Positions 20,458 to 31,900 of a DNA stretch of 64,000 nucleotides are shown piece after piece. Position 1 is the first letter of the stretch. Each line of letters begins with the position of its first letter. The translations under genes and the position numbers were made by a program. The stretch comes from Linderina pennispora (taxonomy: Eukaryota > Kickxellomycota > Kickxellomycetes > Kickxellales > Kickxellaceae): the NCBI RefSeq assembly GCF_002104995.1, contig NW_024468262.1, positions 372,001 through 436,000 of the forward strand, in the 5' to 3' direction. The notes under the pieces are model-generated. The model was not told the origin of the DNA. It made no database searches and worked only from the letters and a program-made list of their open reading frames with translations.

Positions 20458-23367
20458 ATGGATTCAAGCAACACGATAACGATCAGCGGACCGCCGTCCA
20501 CATCGAGCACGGCGGCCAGCGGACGGCCAGCAGCCGATCCACCAGCGGACGCGCCAGACCAACAGCTCTGGCAGACAATTGACGAGGCACGCTCATGCAT
20601 AGTGCTCGTGGGCAACCGGGCGCTAGCGCAGGCAGACGAGCAGGATCTCATGACGGATCCAAGCATCACGGCATTCTGCTCGCTAACAGCAGCAGCCGAC
20701 AATGCAGAGCAGCTGGAGCAGGCGTCGCATGTGTATGGAAGGCTGTCGAGCTTCTGCGGCTCACTGGCACGCGCCAAGCCCAGCGCCCTACAGGCACTAA
20801 TTGGCCACTTGATTTCTGCCGACAAGCTGGTGCGTCTGTACACGGACGATGTACACCTGGCGCCCTTGGGAAATGGCAGTGAGCTCGACCTGCGTACAGT
20901 GTTTGTGCGCGGCAGTGCGACCAGATTCGTGTGCAAGGCATGTACGGCCAAGAACGCACTGACGCAGGCAGTGCTGTTCAAGGCAATGAGCTGCAAGGAC
21001 GTGAAGTGCGAGGTATGCGGGCAGCACGGGCCGATGGCCAGGTGGAGCAGTGATGCGGAGGCAGCCTTTGTACCCGATATCTGCGGCGGCTCTGAGAATC
21101 TGCAGGTCGCCATGGGTCTGGCTGACGTCGATGCAAAGGCAAAGGTCGATTTGGCGGTGGTCGTTGGTGCGGCAGATGCTGAGCCGTCCGAGTGGGTGGT
21201 CCTCGGTGCTAGACAAGGTATCGGAGTCGGCGGGACACACGATCGTGGTGACGGAGTCAGGCAGGCTACCGGACTATGTTGGCTGCTGGGCCGGCGGTTC
21301 TCGCAGCCAAATGCAGCATCGAATCGTTTGGCCAGAGGTGGGAGGCACACCAGGCCATAACCGAGCAGAGCTCGCAGGAGAGCACCAGCAGCGTGGCAGA
21401 AAGGGCCGGGACATTGCAGGCATTGGACGCAAGCAGCACGGCGGGCAGCAGCGACGAGCGATCGCACAGTCAGGGCAGTGGGACGTCCCGGAGTGGCAAG
21501 CGACACGGCAAGGGCCGCAACAAGGGCGAAAAGGTGAACCTCAACCACCTGCTGAACTTCTCGCTGCCGGTGCGCATGCCGTCGCCGCTGCCAGCACCAC
21601 GTGCCCGCAAGCACCGCGACCCTGCGCCCAGCGCGCGGCAGTCGCAGCTCACCAAGCGCACGTTCATCAACGCCAATTTCCGGTTCGTGCTCAGGCCTGA
21701 GAAATGGAGCCAGTTCACGCAGGTCGCCGATAAGCCCGATGTCCACGTGAAGTGGGAGTGGATTGAGCGCGTGGTCATGCCGGTCCAGGGAGACTCGGTC
21801 CAGTGCCCGATCTGCCTGTCGCCGCCGGTTGCCGCGCGCGTCACAAAGTGCGGGCATGTGTTTTGCTTCCCGTGCGTACTGCGCTATTTGGCCATGGAGA
21901 CCGAGAAGCCCGATGGCGAGAAGAAGTGCCCAATCTGCTGGGAGCCGGTCGCTGGCACCGACGATTTGCTGCCTGTGCATCTCTGGAATGCCCGCTACCA
22001 GCCGGCCGCCAGCAGCAGCAGCAGCAACAGCAGCAGCAAGCCAGTGCACAGCGCGTCGTCGTGCCTACCCGAGGGCATGCATATTACCATGCGACTGATG
22101 AAGCGTCTGCGGGGGTCGACTATCTGCCTGCCGCGGCCCACGGCGTCGATGCTGTTCGCCAAGGGACTGGCTCCGCACGTGGTCACGGAAAAGAGCGATC
22201 CACTGGACCCGCACACCAAGGACACTCAGCGCCTGACGTTCGACAGCTTCCACTTCCCATGGACATTCACGCAGCACGCCATGCCCTTTGCAAAGTTCCT
22301 GCTGGCCGGCCACACGTACTGCCGCGATGAGTACGCGCGCGAGCTGCGCGAGCTCTCGGAGGAAAGCAAGCTGACTGGGAACGACCCGATGGCGCAGATG
22401 TTCATTGAGTCGGCCGTTGCCCTGGTCGAGCTGGCCATCGGGCAGACTGAGAAGCAGAGCTCTGAGAAGCTCGAGGAGTCTGTGCGCAAAACCCAGACCG
22501 CCGATCAGCCCGACGAAAAGACCGCCGACCACACCGACGACTTCCGGTACTTTTACCAGGCCGACGACGGCCAGCACATCTACATGCACCCGCTGTACAT
22601 GCGGGTTCTGTCCGAGGAGCACAACGGCTACGCTGATCTGCCAGGACACGCTGGACATCAAGCTGCGACACGCTGTCGAATCGACCATCACCAGCGAGGT
22701 CCGCCAGCGCTTCAAGATCCTCGACCACCTGCCGCTGCGCTGCGACGTGATCTTTATTGAGCCCGAGATCAAGCACCTGGTCAGCGCACGCTCCCTCGAC
22801 AAATTCCGCGCGCAAATCGCCCACCGCGAGAAGCAGCATGCGGCGCGCGCCCGCCACCTGGCCATTGACGAGGCAAGGTCGGCGGCCATGGCTGCGGCAG
22901 CTGAGCAGGCAGGCAGCGCGATCCAGTACCGTAGCGAGTGGACCCGCGAGGGCCACAACCGGTACGGCGAGCTGCAGACGTACTCGGGCAGCAAGCCCGA
23001 TGCCGCCAGCTTTCCGGCCCTCAGCGGCTCCGCCACGCCCGCCAAGGGCAGTGCTGTGGAGTCGCCCAAGACGCCGCGCGATCTGTGGCCGCGCCAGCCC
23101 GCTAATACCGGCACGGGCGAGCTCTACAATGAGCTGTGGGAGGAGTTTGAGCGCAATGCCAGCCATTACGACGACTACGACGAGCATGACGAGCACGATG
23201 AGCCTGACCATGACTACGACGACAAGTACTTCCATCTGAGCGAGCGTGCTGGCGCCGATGCACGGCCTGCGCATCTCAAGCTGCCCGAGACCCGCTCGAA
23301 GAAAATCAAGAACAAGGCAAAGGCCAAGATTGTGCTGTCGGGATCCAGCGGGATGCGCCGGCGCTGA
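20458..23367 (+). CDS. Apparent fusion: degenerate sirtuin-like domain plus RNF10/Mag2 RING finger protein
   Basis: One coding track of about 968 residues from ATG 20458 to the stop at 23365-23367, after skipping single bases near 21205, 21281 and 22632. Residues about 40-290 resemble a Sir2 fold in layout: ARSCIVLVGNRAL at the NAD-motif position, LVRLYTDDVHL (cf. YTQNID), a Cys-x2-Cys pair (CKACTA, CEVCG), FVPDICGG (cf. KPDIVFFGE) and LAVVVGAAD. But GAGIS is not kept and the catalytic His is replaced (VFVRGSAT), so deacetylase activity is unlikely. From about 21525 the protein matches RNF10: VNLNHLLNFSLPVR, then RING CPICLSPPVAARVTKCGHVFC...CPICWE, and YMHPLYMR. RNF10-type E3 ligases ubiquitinate 40S ribosomal proteins. 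An ATG at 21276 in the RNF10 frame could mark a separate start, so two genes remain possible. Confidence 0.72.
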
Positions 23368-23541
23368 ACGGCTTTTTGTCCCCTCCGCAGCCAAACCACG
23401 AGCAAAATTTTCCTCACCTGGTGCTCCCACAAATGACAGATGCTGGTGCAGCCTTGACCTTGCTGGGGCCAATCTCCCGCGGCAGATATTTTTGCAAACC
23501 AATATTACGAGTCTCCACATATTCATCGCTAGCATCCAATA

Positions 23542-24599
23542 ATGCCCGGAATGCCCGAACCTGAGCGCCCCGTAGAAGCCCCTCCGCAGCCTGCTGAGCA
23601 AGCAGAGGAGGTAGAGGAGGTAGAGGAGGTCGATGTCGCCTCGCTGTTTGCGCCATTGGACTGGCAGCAGAAGTCACCAACAGCATGTTCTCCACCTGGT
23701 ACCCGCTACTACGCCACTCGACCTTCAAATCCGCAGTGCTCAAGCCGCTGGCCCCCGAATTCCTCAGCTACCTGCAGACCGACGGAATCTTCCTGCCCGA
23801 CAACGAGGCCACGCCGCAATACGGCTCGCGCATCGACGCTGTGGACTCGGACTCGGACTGGAGCGACGACGAGCCGGACGTGCACGTAAACCTGGACAGC
23901 ACCAGCGCAGAAATCCGCAGTGCCCTGAAGGAGCTCGGCGGCAGCGTGTTCCCGCGCATGAACTGGAGCGCGCCCAGCGACGCCATGTGGATGGCCACCG
24001 GCAACACACTGCAGTGCTTTAGTGCCTCCGAGGTGTATCTGCTGCTGAAGAGCTCCGACAAGATCACCAGGGACCTGGTGGGCGCCCGGTACGAGGGCGT
24101 TGCGGTGAGTGTGGAGCCGGAGCTGGTGCTGCGGCAGTGGTGCAATCTCCTGCCGTCGATGGAGTTCCGATGCTTTGTTAGGGAGCAAGAGCTGGTTGCC
24201 GTGTCGCAGATTGACCTGCAGCACTACGAGTTCCTGGAGGACATGGCGGCGCTGATTGCCGACAAGATTTCGGCGTTCTTCCAGGACAAGATCCGGGAGG
24301 TGTTCCCGTCCACAAGCTACTGCTTTGACGTGTATGTTACGCGCAACATGGACCAGGTCTATGTCATTGACTTTGAGCCGTGGACGCACTCGGTCGACAG
24401 CGGGCTCTTCGGGTGGCAGGAGCTGGTGCAGGCAGCGGGATTCCTTGGCCTGCGGCTGTTCCCGAAGAACGTCAATGCATTGGCCCATTTCTCGGGCAAG
24501 TACTCGCAGAGCCGGTTCCCTGTCGAGCTGACAGCCGATGCGTACCAAAAATCCATGGCCGATCTGATCGAGAAGATGGCGGCGGGAACTGCAAGCTAA
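23542..24599 (+). CDS. CDC123: Cell division cycle protein 123 (eIF2 assembly chaperone)
   Basis: About 352 residues. ATG 23542 opens an acidic leader (MPGMPEPERPVEAPP, EEVEEVEEVD) reaching APLDWQQ; one base must be supplied near 23674 (a -1 site, in an AA run) to enter the frame with MFSTWYPLLRHSTFKS. D123-family features follow: ELGGSVFPRMNWSAPSDAMW with the Lys/Asn-Trp-Ser-x-P-x-D-A motif, an acidic SDSDWSDDEPD patch, FRCFVREQELVAVSQ, and YCFDVYVTRN...VYVIDFEPW, the ATP-grasp-like metal and ATP-binding part. CDC123 promotes assembly of the eIF2 trimer by binding the gamma subunit in the cytosol. Its stop lies 53 bp from the convergent TFG2 stop. Confidence 0.93.
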
Positions 24600-24652
24600 G
24601 CCTAGACTTTTTTTTTTGCGAGCATGGAACGGCTCTCGAGTAAAAGTATATT

Positions 24653-25606
24653 TTAAACATCCTCGAAATCCTCGTCCTCGTCAAAGTTAGCGTCGTCATC
24701 CATGTCGTTGGTTTCGGCAGGCGGCGGCGGCAGCTGCATGTCGGGGGCGGTGTTGGTGCTGTTGCGGAACTCTGGCTTGATGCTGTAGGTGGCGGCGTAG
24801 GGCCCGCGCTTGTTCAGAATGGCCACATCGGCCAGGACCTCTTTCAGAAAGGCGGCAGGCTGCTTGGTCTGCTCGACCAGGCCCTTGAAGGACCAGTATG
24901 GGTAGCGCTCAAAGGCGCTGAACAGCAGGTCCATCAGGTCCTTGCGGTCCATGCGCGCCATGCGGCTATCGCCGGTGGGCTTCTTGTGGGCGGTAACGAA
25001 ATCGGTGTTTTCGCCCTGCCGGAACATGCTGGTATTGCGGCCCTGGTCGCTCAGCAGGCGCACAGAGCGCACGGGCTTCCCGGCCTCGACAGTGCGGCGG
25101 CGCATAATATCCTGGTACTTTTCGTTGAAGGTCGGCGTCACAGTGCATTCGTGGTGGATTGTGCCAGTCAGGGCGGTCGGCACGGGCTTGTTGGCCAATG
25201 TCGATGTGGGCTTCAGGACCTCCTTGGGGTCGCGCAGCTCGGAGAATATAAGCATGTTCTGGACCTGGTTGTTGACGACGCGGAGGTTGTAGTCCTTCGG
25301 GATCTCGCTGTTCTCGGCGGTATCGGGCAGAATCAGCGAAATGCTGTTGCCTTTGGCGTCGGGCTTGTCAAAGATACGCACTTTGCCGATCTCCTGGCCC
25401 GACCCGTCGACGTCCCGCCACTTGTCGGCCAGGAACTTGGGCACCTTCACTAGCCACACTTTGTTGCCAAGCTCAGACATGTCTAGGTCGTCAATGTCGT
25501 CCTCTACCAGATCATCGACCGGCGCGACAGTGGGCTTGACGTCGTCGTCGTCGTCATGGTAGAATTCTGGCCGACCACCATTGCCTTCGTTGTCTGAAAG
25601 TCCCAT
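24653..25606 (-). CDS. TFG2: Transcription initiation factor IIF subunit beta
   Basis: Intact 317-residue frame. TFIIF beta (RAP30) dimerises with the alpha subunit, binds RNA polymerase II and helps it join the promoter complex. The acidic N-terminus (HDDDDDVKP) precedes the dimerisation domain: NKVWLVKVPKFLADKWRDV, and the triple-barrel part with LTGTIHHECTVTPTFNEKY. The C-terminal winged helix has the diagnostic RKDLMDLLFSAFERYPYWSF and LKGLVEQ-type segment followed by LKEVLADVAILNKRGPYAATY. It ends in an acidic tail (DDDANFDEDEDFEDV). The start MGLSDNEGN is the only reasonable one. It diverges from the isomerase gene across about 500 bp. Confidence 0.95.
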   Translation of the reverse strand: MGLSDNEGNGGRPEFYHDDDDDVKPTVAPVDDLVEDDIDDLDMSELGNKVWLVKVPKFLADKWRDVDGSGQEIGKVRIFDKPDAKGNSISLILPDTAENSEIPKDYNLRVVNNQVQNMLIFSELRDPKEVLKPTSTLANKPVPTALTGTIHHECTVTPTFNEKYQDIMRRRTVEAGKPVRSVRLLSDQGRNTSMFRQGENTDFVTAHKKPTGDSRMARMDRKDLMDLLFSAFERYPYWSFKGLVEQTKQPAAFLKEVLADVAILNKRGPYAATYSIKPEFRNSTNTAPDMQLPPPPAETNDMDDDANFDEDEDFEDV

Positions 25607-26109
25607 GCTCTAATGTGTTGTGTGAGGGGGTGAAAGGGTGAAATCCGGATATGGAATGGCTTTTTATGCACGGACATGTGCTGCCCAGCGGCATTGGCCT
25701 GCTCTGTATTTGACGGCACATGCCAATATGGATGACAAATGGGACAGGATTTCACACATGAGAAAAACGAGTCAACCTCCACACAGACTATATACAAGGT
25801 TGCTTTTTCGTTCCTTCACGCAAGCGCATGCTGGCACGAGTCAGCCCAGGACAATCATGCATATGCTCCAGGGGCAAGAGAGAAAGCGGACAGCCCCTTA
25901 CTCCGCGCTGGTAGAAGGGCGCTGACCGGGGCGGGAGTCTGTAAGGCCCGTGAAAATCAAAGTGCCCGGGATTCACGTGGTTGGACAACTTTTGGTAGTG
26001 CATTCACTGCCACGGCAATGGCTATAAAACGGCTCTGCCAACACGCCATGCATCGCAAGATAACCCTCCCTCTCTCCTCACAAACTATCTTTTCCCAAGC
26101 ATCACAATT
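25607..26109. promoter_or_regulatory. Bidirectional promoter region, TFG2 / isomerase gene
   Basis: About 500 bp between two divergent start codons. A TATAAA-like element (GGCTATAAAACGG, near 26020) stands about 85 bp before the isomerase ATG. No gene seen. Confidence 0.45.
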
Positions 26110-26865
26110 ATGTCGCTTATTGACCTGCCCCTAGTCGAGCTGACAACCCCGGACCCGTCCTTCCCGACGCTCTTTCTCCTGCGCCTGAACAACGGCGCGG
26201 AGAACCGGTTCACGCTCGAGTTCGTACACCAAATCACCAAGGCCCTGGACCACGTCGAAGCACTGCTGGCGGACCTGCCCGAGGCCGAGCAGGCGCGCGG
26301 CGGCGCCCTGATCACAACCAGCACGGGCAAGTTCTACAGCAACGGGCTGGCGATCGAGGCGGCGATGGAGCAGGGCGAGAAGTTCTACAAGCCGTACCTG
26401 GCGATGCTGGCGCAGCTGCTGACCTTCCCACTGCCTACGGTGGCGGCGATAAACGGCCATGCGTTTGCAGGCGGCTGCATGTTTGCGCTGGCGCACGATT
26501 ACCGGGTGATGCGGGCGGACCGCGGCTGGATGGCCATGAACGAGGTGGATATCGGCATCCCCTTGTCGCCTGGCATGGCGGCCATTGTCAAGTGCAAGAT
26601 TAATGCGCCTAATGTGCTGCGCGAGTGTGCGCTGGCCGGCCACAGGTTCAAGTCGTCGGATGCGGTGGCGGCGGGATTTGTCGACCGGGCGGTTGCCGAG
26701 GACCAGCTGATGAGCACGGCGGTCGAGTATGCAAAGGCCTATGCTCCCAAGGGCAGGAATGGCGGCAAGGTGCTCCGTCTTATCAAGCAGGAGGTGTACC
26801 GTGAGACCGTCATCACGCTGCTGACCGGCGACATCTACCCAGGCACATACCTCGCCAAGCTCTAG
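26110..26865 (+). CDS. Enoyl-CoA hydratase/isomerase family protein with PTS1 (peroxisomal ECI-like)
   Basis: Intact 251-residue crotonase-fold protein. Visible family elements: GGALITTSTGKFYSNGLAI (first oxyanion-hole region), PLPTVAAINGHAFAGGCMFALAHDYRVM (second oxyanion hole, in two parts) and WMAMNEVDIGIPLSPGM with an acidic residue near the catalytic position of delta3,delta2-enoyl-CoA isomerases. The C-terminus is AKL, a legitimate type 1 peroxisomal targeting signal, so import into peroxisomes and a role in beta-oxidation of unsaturated fatty acids are inferred. The best relatives I recall are plant and fungal ECI-type isomerases; a hydratase role is less likely because the paired catalytic Glu pattern is not seen. 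PEX10, needed for PTS1 import, is 33 kb downstream. Confidence 0.88.
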   Translation: MSLIDLPLVELTTPDPSFPTLFLLRLNNGAENRFTLEFVHQITKALDHVEALLADLPEAEQARGGALITTSTGKFYSNGLAIEAAMEQGEKFYKPYLAMLAQLLTFPLPTVAAINGHAFAGGCMFALAHDYRVMRADRGWMAMNEVDIGIPLSPGMAAIVKCKINAPNVLRECALAGHRFKSSDAVAAGFVDRAVAEDQLMSTAVEYAKAYAPKGRNGGKVLRLIKQEVYRETVITLLTGDIYPGTYLAKL

Positions 26866-26934
26866 GACCTGCTTTTTTTTTTTTTAATATACATGTTGTG
26901 GCAAGCATGCTTAGGAAAGATTGCAGGGGAAATG

Positions 26935-28315
26935 TTACAGAAGGAGATCTGTGCTAACCACGCCGCCCAGACACTCGCTGCCGGGCATAGCCGTGTCGGA
27001 AAACTCGACCAGGCCGCTGCTGTGCATCGGGTCGGACACAGCAAAGAACAGGCTCTGGGAGTCTGGTGCAAAGGCCGCCCCAGCGATCTCGCCCATGACC
27101 TCGATATCCTGCGCCTTCTGCAGTGTCCGCGCATCATACACATGAACATAGTCGGCCGGCTCGGCAGCCATTAGGAAGCGTCCGCACGAGCTGAACTTCA
27201 CCACGCGCATGGCGCCCAGATGCCCAGCCGCACTCACGGCCTCTGCAGGCCACCGCACATCATACAGCCGCACGGTCATGTCCTGGCTGCCCGTCGCCAC
27301 ACACATGCCATCGGGGCTGAAGGCACATGCAAACGCATAGTCCAGGTGGCCGGCCAGCCGCGCCGCCACGCCTGTGGTCCGTCTGTCCACCAATAGCGAC
27401 TCCGTCGAGTCGCCCACCACACAGTGCAGCGAGCCGTCGGGAGCTGTCGCCGTGCAGTTCACCGCCCACGCAAACTGCCGCATGCCGGTCACCGCCAGCC
27501 GCGCAACATCAACGTGCCGCACCATGCCGTTGTTGTGCGATACAGATACGGTGAGCGGCCCACCGCGGTTCCGTCGCAGGTGACGCGTGGTTGACGCTAT
27601 CCATGGCCTCTGCCGCTGCCATAGTTGCTACATCGCCGCCCAGGGCCTTGACGCAGTACCGCCCCTGCCAGTCGCCTGCAAACACCACACCGCGGTCGGC
27701 GCACAGAGCCGTGGTCTTGAATGCCCCAGGCATTTGGTCCCACGTGACTACAAACTCGCTCACGCCCCGTCCCGGATCCCACCTCCGGATCCCGTCTGCG
27801 TGCGGATAGAACACGTCGAACGCGCTGGTAGCCCACAGCAGGTCGCGCAGCTGGAAATGCCCCACGTGGCCCCGGAAACTCTCACCCATGGCCGAGCCGC
27901 GGAACCGGAAGAACTGCGCGGAATTGTCCACGCACACCGCCCGCTTGCGCGCGTCCATCACGTTATATGGCATGCCCTGCGTCTGCGGGTACACTTGCCG
28001 CCGGTATGTCATGTACAGCCGGTGCTGCAGCTCGTTCCCGGTCCGCCGGTACCCCTGGAGGTCGAAGCCGCGCCCGATGTCAGACGCTGTCACATGGCTT
28101 AGCTCTGCCCGCTGGTCAAACATCTGCGCAGCGTTTGCTAGAAAGTCCCACGTGCCGCCCGCCGGTGTTGTCTGTCCCGTCCCGCTCACCGGCGTCGCGG
28201 CCTCCTCGCTGATCTGCATCTGCCCCAGCGACTCCCACAGCCTGTCGCCGCCATCGTAGTCCAAGCCGAGCGCCGCCTGTGTGCGCGATTGTGGCCCTGG
28301 ATCGCTTGTGGCCAT
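26935..28315 (-). CDS. WD40-repeat protein, fungal uncharacterised family
   Basis: About 459 residues from ATG 28315 (MATSDPGPQSRTQ), with one surplus base near 27589 that must be skipped to join RGGPLTVSVSHNNGMVRHVDV to the N-terminal part. The first 150 residues include GYRRTGNELQHRLYMTYRRQ and FFRFRGSAMGESFRGHVGHFQLRDLLWA. The C-terminal half shows WD-repeat units: GHLDYAFACAFSPDGMCVATGSQDMTVRLYDVR (in parts) and LGAMRVVKFSSCGRFLMAAEPADYVHVYDAR. It resembles an unnamed fungal WD40 family including S. pombe C2A9.03; that link is from memory and tentative. No membrane or signal segment. Probably a scaffold, function unknown. Confidence 0.8.
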
Positions 28316-28974
28316 ACACTAACTAGAGGTGTGTGCTCTCAGGGATATTGGCTGCCTTTCGTGTGTTGAGAAAGTCAGCTTCTAGCCCTGTCAAGTCGTC
28401 TTGTCTCGCTTGCCTTCCTGCTATCTTGCTTTTCCCTGCCGGTGTCCTGGTAGAAAACGGCTCAAGTGTGCAGACAAAGGTCTTGGTCGCTTCGGATGCA
28501 AGGGAAGCGGCAATTCAGGTGCTCGAAATAAAAAATGCGTTGGAAGTGGAGGAAAAAAGGGTGGATATATGCCTCAACAGAATTCTGTAAATTTTATCTC
28601 TTTTGGCGGCTGCGGTTTCTGTGAATCAAAAAATAATGCTGTTTGCGCTAACGCCATGAATGCGACTGAGACATAAAAACTGTGTAGAACAGAGAGGAGA
28701 GAGTGCAATGCCAAGCTGGCTATTCCTCGCCCTGTACCCCTCCAAACCTCCACCAGCCTGTGATGCCTGGCAGCCAAGCAGATGCTGCCGCCGATTGGAT
28801 ATCATTATCCCTCCTGCCACGGCTGTGCGGAGAGGGCTAATAAGCATCTATGAAAGCCAGACCATGTCCAGGTCTGCACGTGTGTCCAATGCCGCCCACT
28901 TGCCCACACTGGCCTCTTTTTAGAACCAAAGTACTGAAATGCATTGATAAAAATGAGAAAGAAAAAGCAACCCC
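28316..28974. other. Intergenic stretch between WD40 gene and SIN3
   Basis: About 660 bp holding the WD40 promoter and the 3' region of SIN3. No gene, repeat or RNA was recognised. Confidence 0.45.
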
Positions 28975-31900
28975 CTACTTCCACCACTCGACGAGCTCGG
29001 CGCCGCTTGCCTCGTGCTCGCGCGCAACCCAGCTCTGCCACCTCTCAGTGCGGCCTGCCCACTGCTCGGCATACGCTCTCTTGGCCGCGTCGTCTGCCAA
29101 CACCGCACGCCGCGTGTGGTTGATATAAATGTCCTCGGTGCCTGTTAGGAAGCACAGCTTGTACGTGTTCACCGCAATCTTGATCTCCAGGTTCGACCGC
29201 GAGCTCACAACATACTCGCGCTCGTCTGCGTGCAGGTGCCGCGGCAGATACGGCCGCGCCCGCGCCTGCTGCAACCGTGGCACGCCCTCCGTGGGCTCAA
29301 ACAGCACATACGAGTCCACATAGTACGCCCACCGCTCCTCTTCCGTCACCGCCTCGTCGAGCGTGATATCCTCGCGCCGCAGCAGCTGGATCGTCATCGT
29401 CCGTGCGTCGTAGATGTAATCCACTCGGAACACGTGATCGTCCGCCCCCACCAGCGTCTCCACCTTCATGCGGTATGCAATGTGCGACCGCAGCGGGCTC
29501 TGCTCGTGCACCGCTGGCAGCGTTGTGAAGAGCTCGAGGATGTCCACACACTTGCTGTCGCTGATCAGGTGCTGCATGTTCTTGGCAATCGCCTGCACCA
29601 CCTTGTCCACCGTCAGAATCCGGTACGCGCTGGTGTTGTACATCACCCGCATCGCCTCGTCAAACTGGCTTGTCTCCAGCTGGCCCTGCAGGTACTGGTC
29701 CACCAGGTCCAGGAACACCGTGTAGTAGTCCGTCGTCTGCAGGTCAAACGCCTGGAGTGCCGACGGCTGCGGCCGCATCCCGAGCTTGCTCGCCGCTGAC
29801 GCCATCTGCTGCTCGTACTGCGCCTTCTTCTGGCACTCGGGTCCGATCTCGCGAAGCACGTTGAACCGATCATACAGGATCTGGAACAGACGCAGGAACA
29901 CGTAGTAGTTGCTGTTGGTGTAGAACGCCCGCGACACGCTCTTAGAACCTGACGCCTGCTTGGCTGCCTCCGCTTCTGCCTCTGCCGCTGCGTTACGCTT
30001 GCCATTCGTGCCAAGCTGGATCCACGACCGCGATGAAATCAGCCCAGGCGTTGACGGCTTGCTGCCGCCCTCCTCGCTTGCCTGCTGCGGCTTGCCCTCC
30101 TCCTTGGCACCGTCAACGTCCATGGCCACGCCATCACTGTCATTGCCTTTGTCGCCACCTTTGCCATTGGCCTTGCCTGAGTCAGCACCGGGCGACGGCG
30201 ATGCCGACGACGCTCCGTTTGTCACTGCCGACGACGACTTCTGCTGCTGCTGCTGCTGCTTCTCGGTCGAGGAGTCATCTGCCGACTTTTCGACGCCCAG
30301 CAGCCCGTCAAACAGCTCCTGGAACAGTTTTTCCATCGACTCCTTCTCGGACGCGACGAACTGCGAGTTCGGCTTGCCCACATGCGCCAGAATCGCATTG
30401 ATTACATCGGCAATGACTGTGGGCTCTGTGAATTTGTACTCCAGCTGGTACCGGTGCCGCAGCGCCGACGCAACCTTGCGGCTCTGCGCCCGCGCTCCGC
30501 CTTCATCAGCCAGGTTCTGCTGCTCGCGCCGCCGAGTCTCAATCTCCTGCACCAGGTGCTTGGGCGAGATGTTTTTGCGGTCCGTCGACTTGAATGTGAG
30601 TCCCTGGTGGTCCAGCGCCTTGTAAAAGTTCTTGGCATCAGACTCGCGCCATGCCTTGGAGCACTCGCGGCGCTGCCGCCGCCACTCCTCGTCCTTTTGC
30701 TTCAGCCGCTTGACCACGATCGGGATTGCCACCGACGGATGCGTGTGCATCGCCTTGATGATCTCCAGCGCCCGGTGCGAGTCGTACACCTTGCGCAGTG
30801 CTCGCCGCGGAAGTGCCTCGGACATGCCCCAGAAGTTCTCGGGCAATGTTAGCTGCATCGCCTGCTCGGGGTCCATCTTCTCGATCTGCTGCGCGATCGG
30901 CGTCAGCTGTCCGGATCACAGACAGGTTGGTGTCGATCTCAATATCCATCTCATGCCGGTCCTCCTCTGTGCGGAACAGACCATCCTCGTAGCAGTTCTT
31001 CTTATGGTGCATAAAGTCCGTGTCCTCCGATGCCCACGTAGGATGCGACGCCCACTTGTCGTTGAGGACCTCGTAGCACATTGCATCGCGGCCAGAGCAC
31101 TTTGCTTGAGTTGCCGACGGTGGCAGCAGGCGGTAGCTAGGGCCGTACGACTTGCAGTTTGTCAGATCAGCCTTTTGCCGCACTGGCCGCAGCGTCTTGG
31201 CTGCATCCTCGGGTGTCAGGTACGCCTGGGGCTCAGGGCCCAGAAGCGACTCCATGATCGCCTCGTCGCTCGACCGGCTGTCCTCCACCGACTGCTGCCG
31301 CTCGTCGTACCCGACAAACTGCTTGAACCACGCCATCAGCTCACGGTCATCACCGATAAAGCTCGCTGCACGGTCCATCAGCCCCTTGGCATCGAGCACC
31401 TCCTGGTTGTACATGTTCAGCAGCTTCAGGAACTCGTTGTATGTAGCTGGCTGCCCGATAAACCGCTTGACACGCTCAAAGAACACAAGTTCGTCCGACG
31501 TCGCTGTGGCCGGGTTCTGAGGCATTTGGATCATGGCGGCGTCAGGCATCGCCTGTCCGTACAGACCAGCTGCTGCCGCATCGCCCATTGGCACCGGCAG
31601 TGCATTGCTCTCATGCTTGCTCCCCTTGTTGCGACGCTTCGACGCGGTAGCACCAGGCACCTGCGCATTGCCGCTGCCCATCACATTGCGGCGCTTACGG
31701 CCAGTCCCAGATGCCGCTGCTCCACCTGCAGCTTGCCGAGTTAGCCACTCCGCCAGCTTGGGCATACGGATCAACCACATGGCCCACAGCTCCAGTCGGG
31801 GTGAAGTTGCCCACTGGTGGCAGGCGGCTGCTAGCAACAGCATCGCCGCCAGCTCTGCCGGCAACCCCCTGCTGCCCCTGAAGGAGCGAGCTGCCAGATC

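Noticed and set aside
20415-22049. Long minus-strand open frame (544 codons) opposite the sirtuin/RNF10 gene
   Set aside because: It is antisense to a recognisable RING-finger gene, has Ala/Leu/Arg-biased composition and no family features; GC-rich codon bias makes such mirror frames common here.
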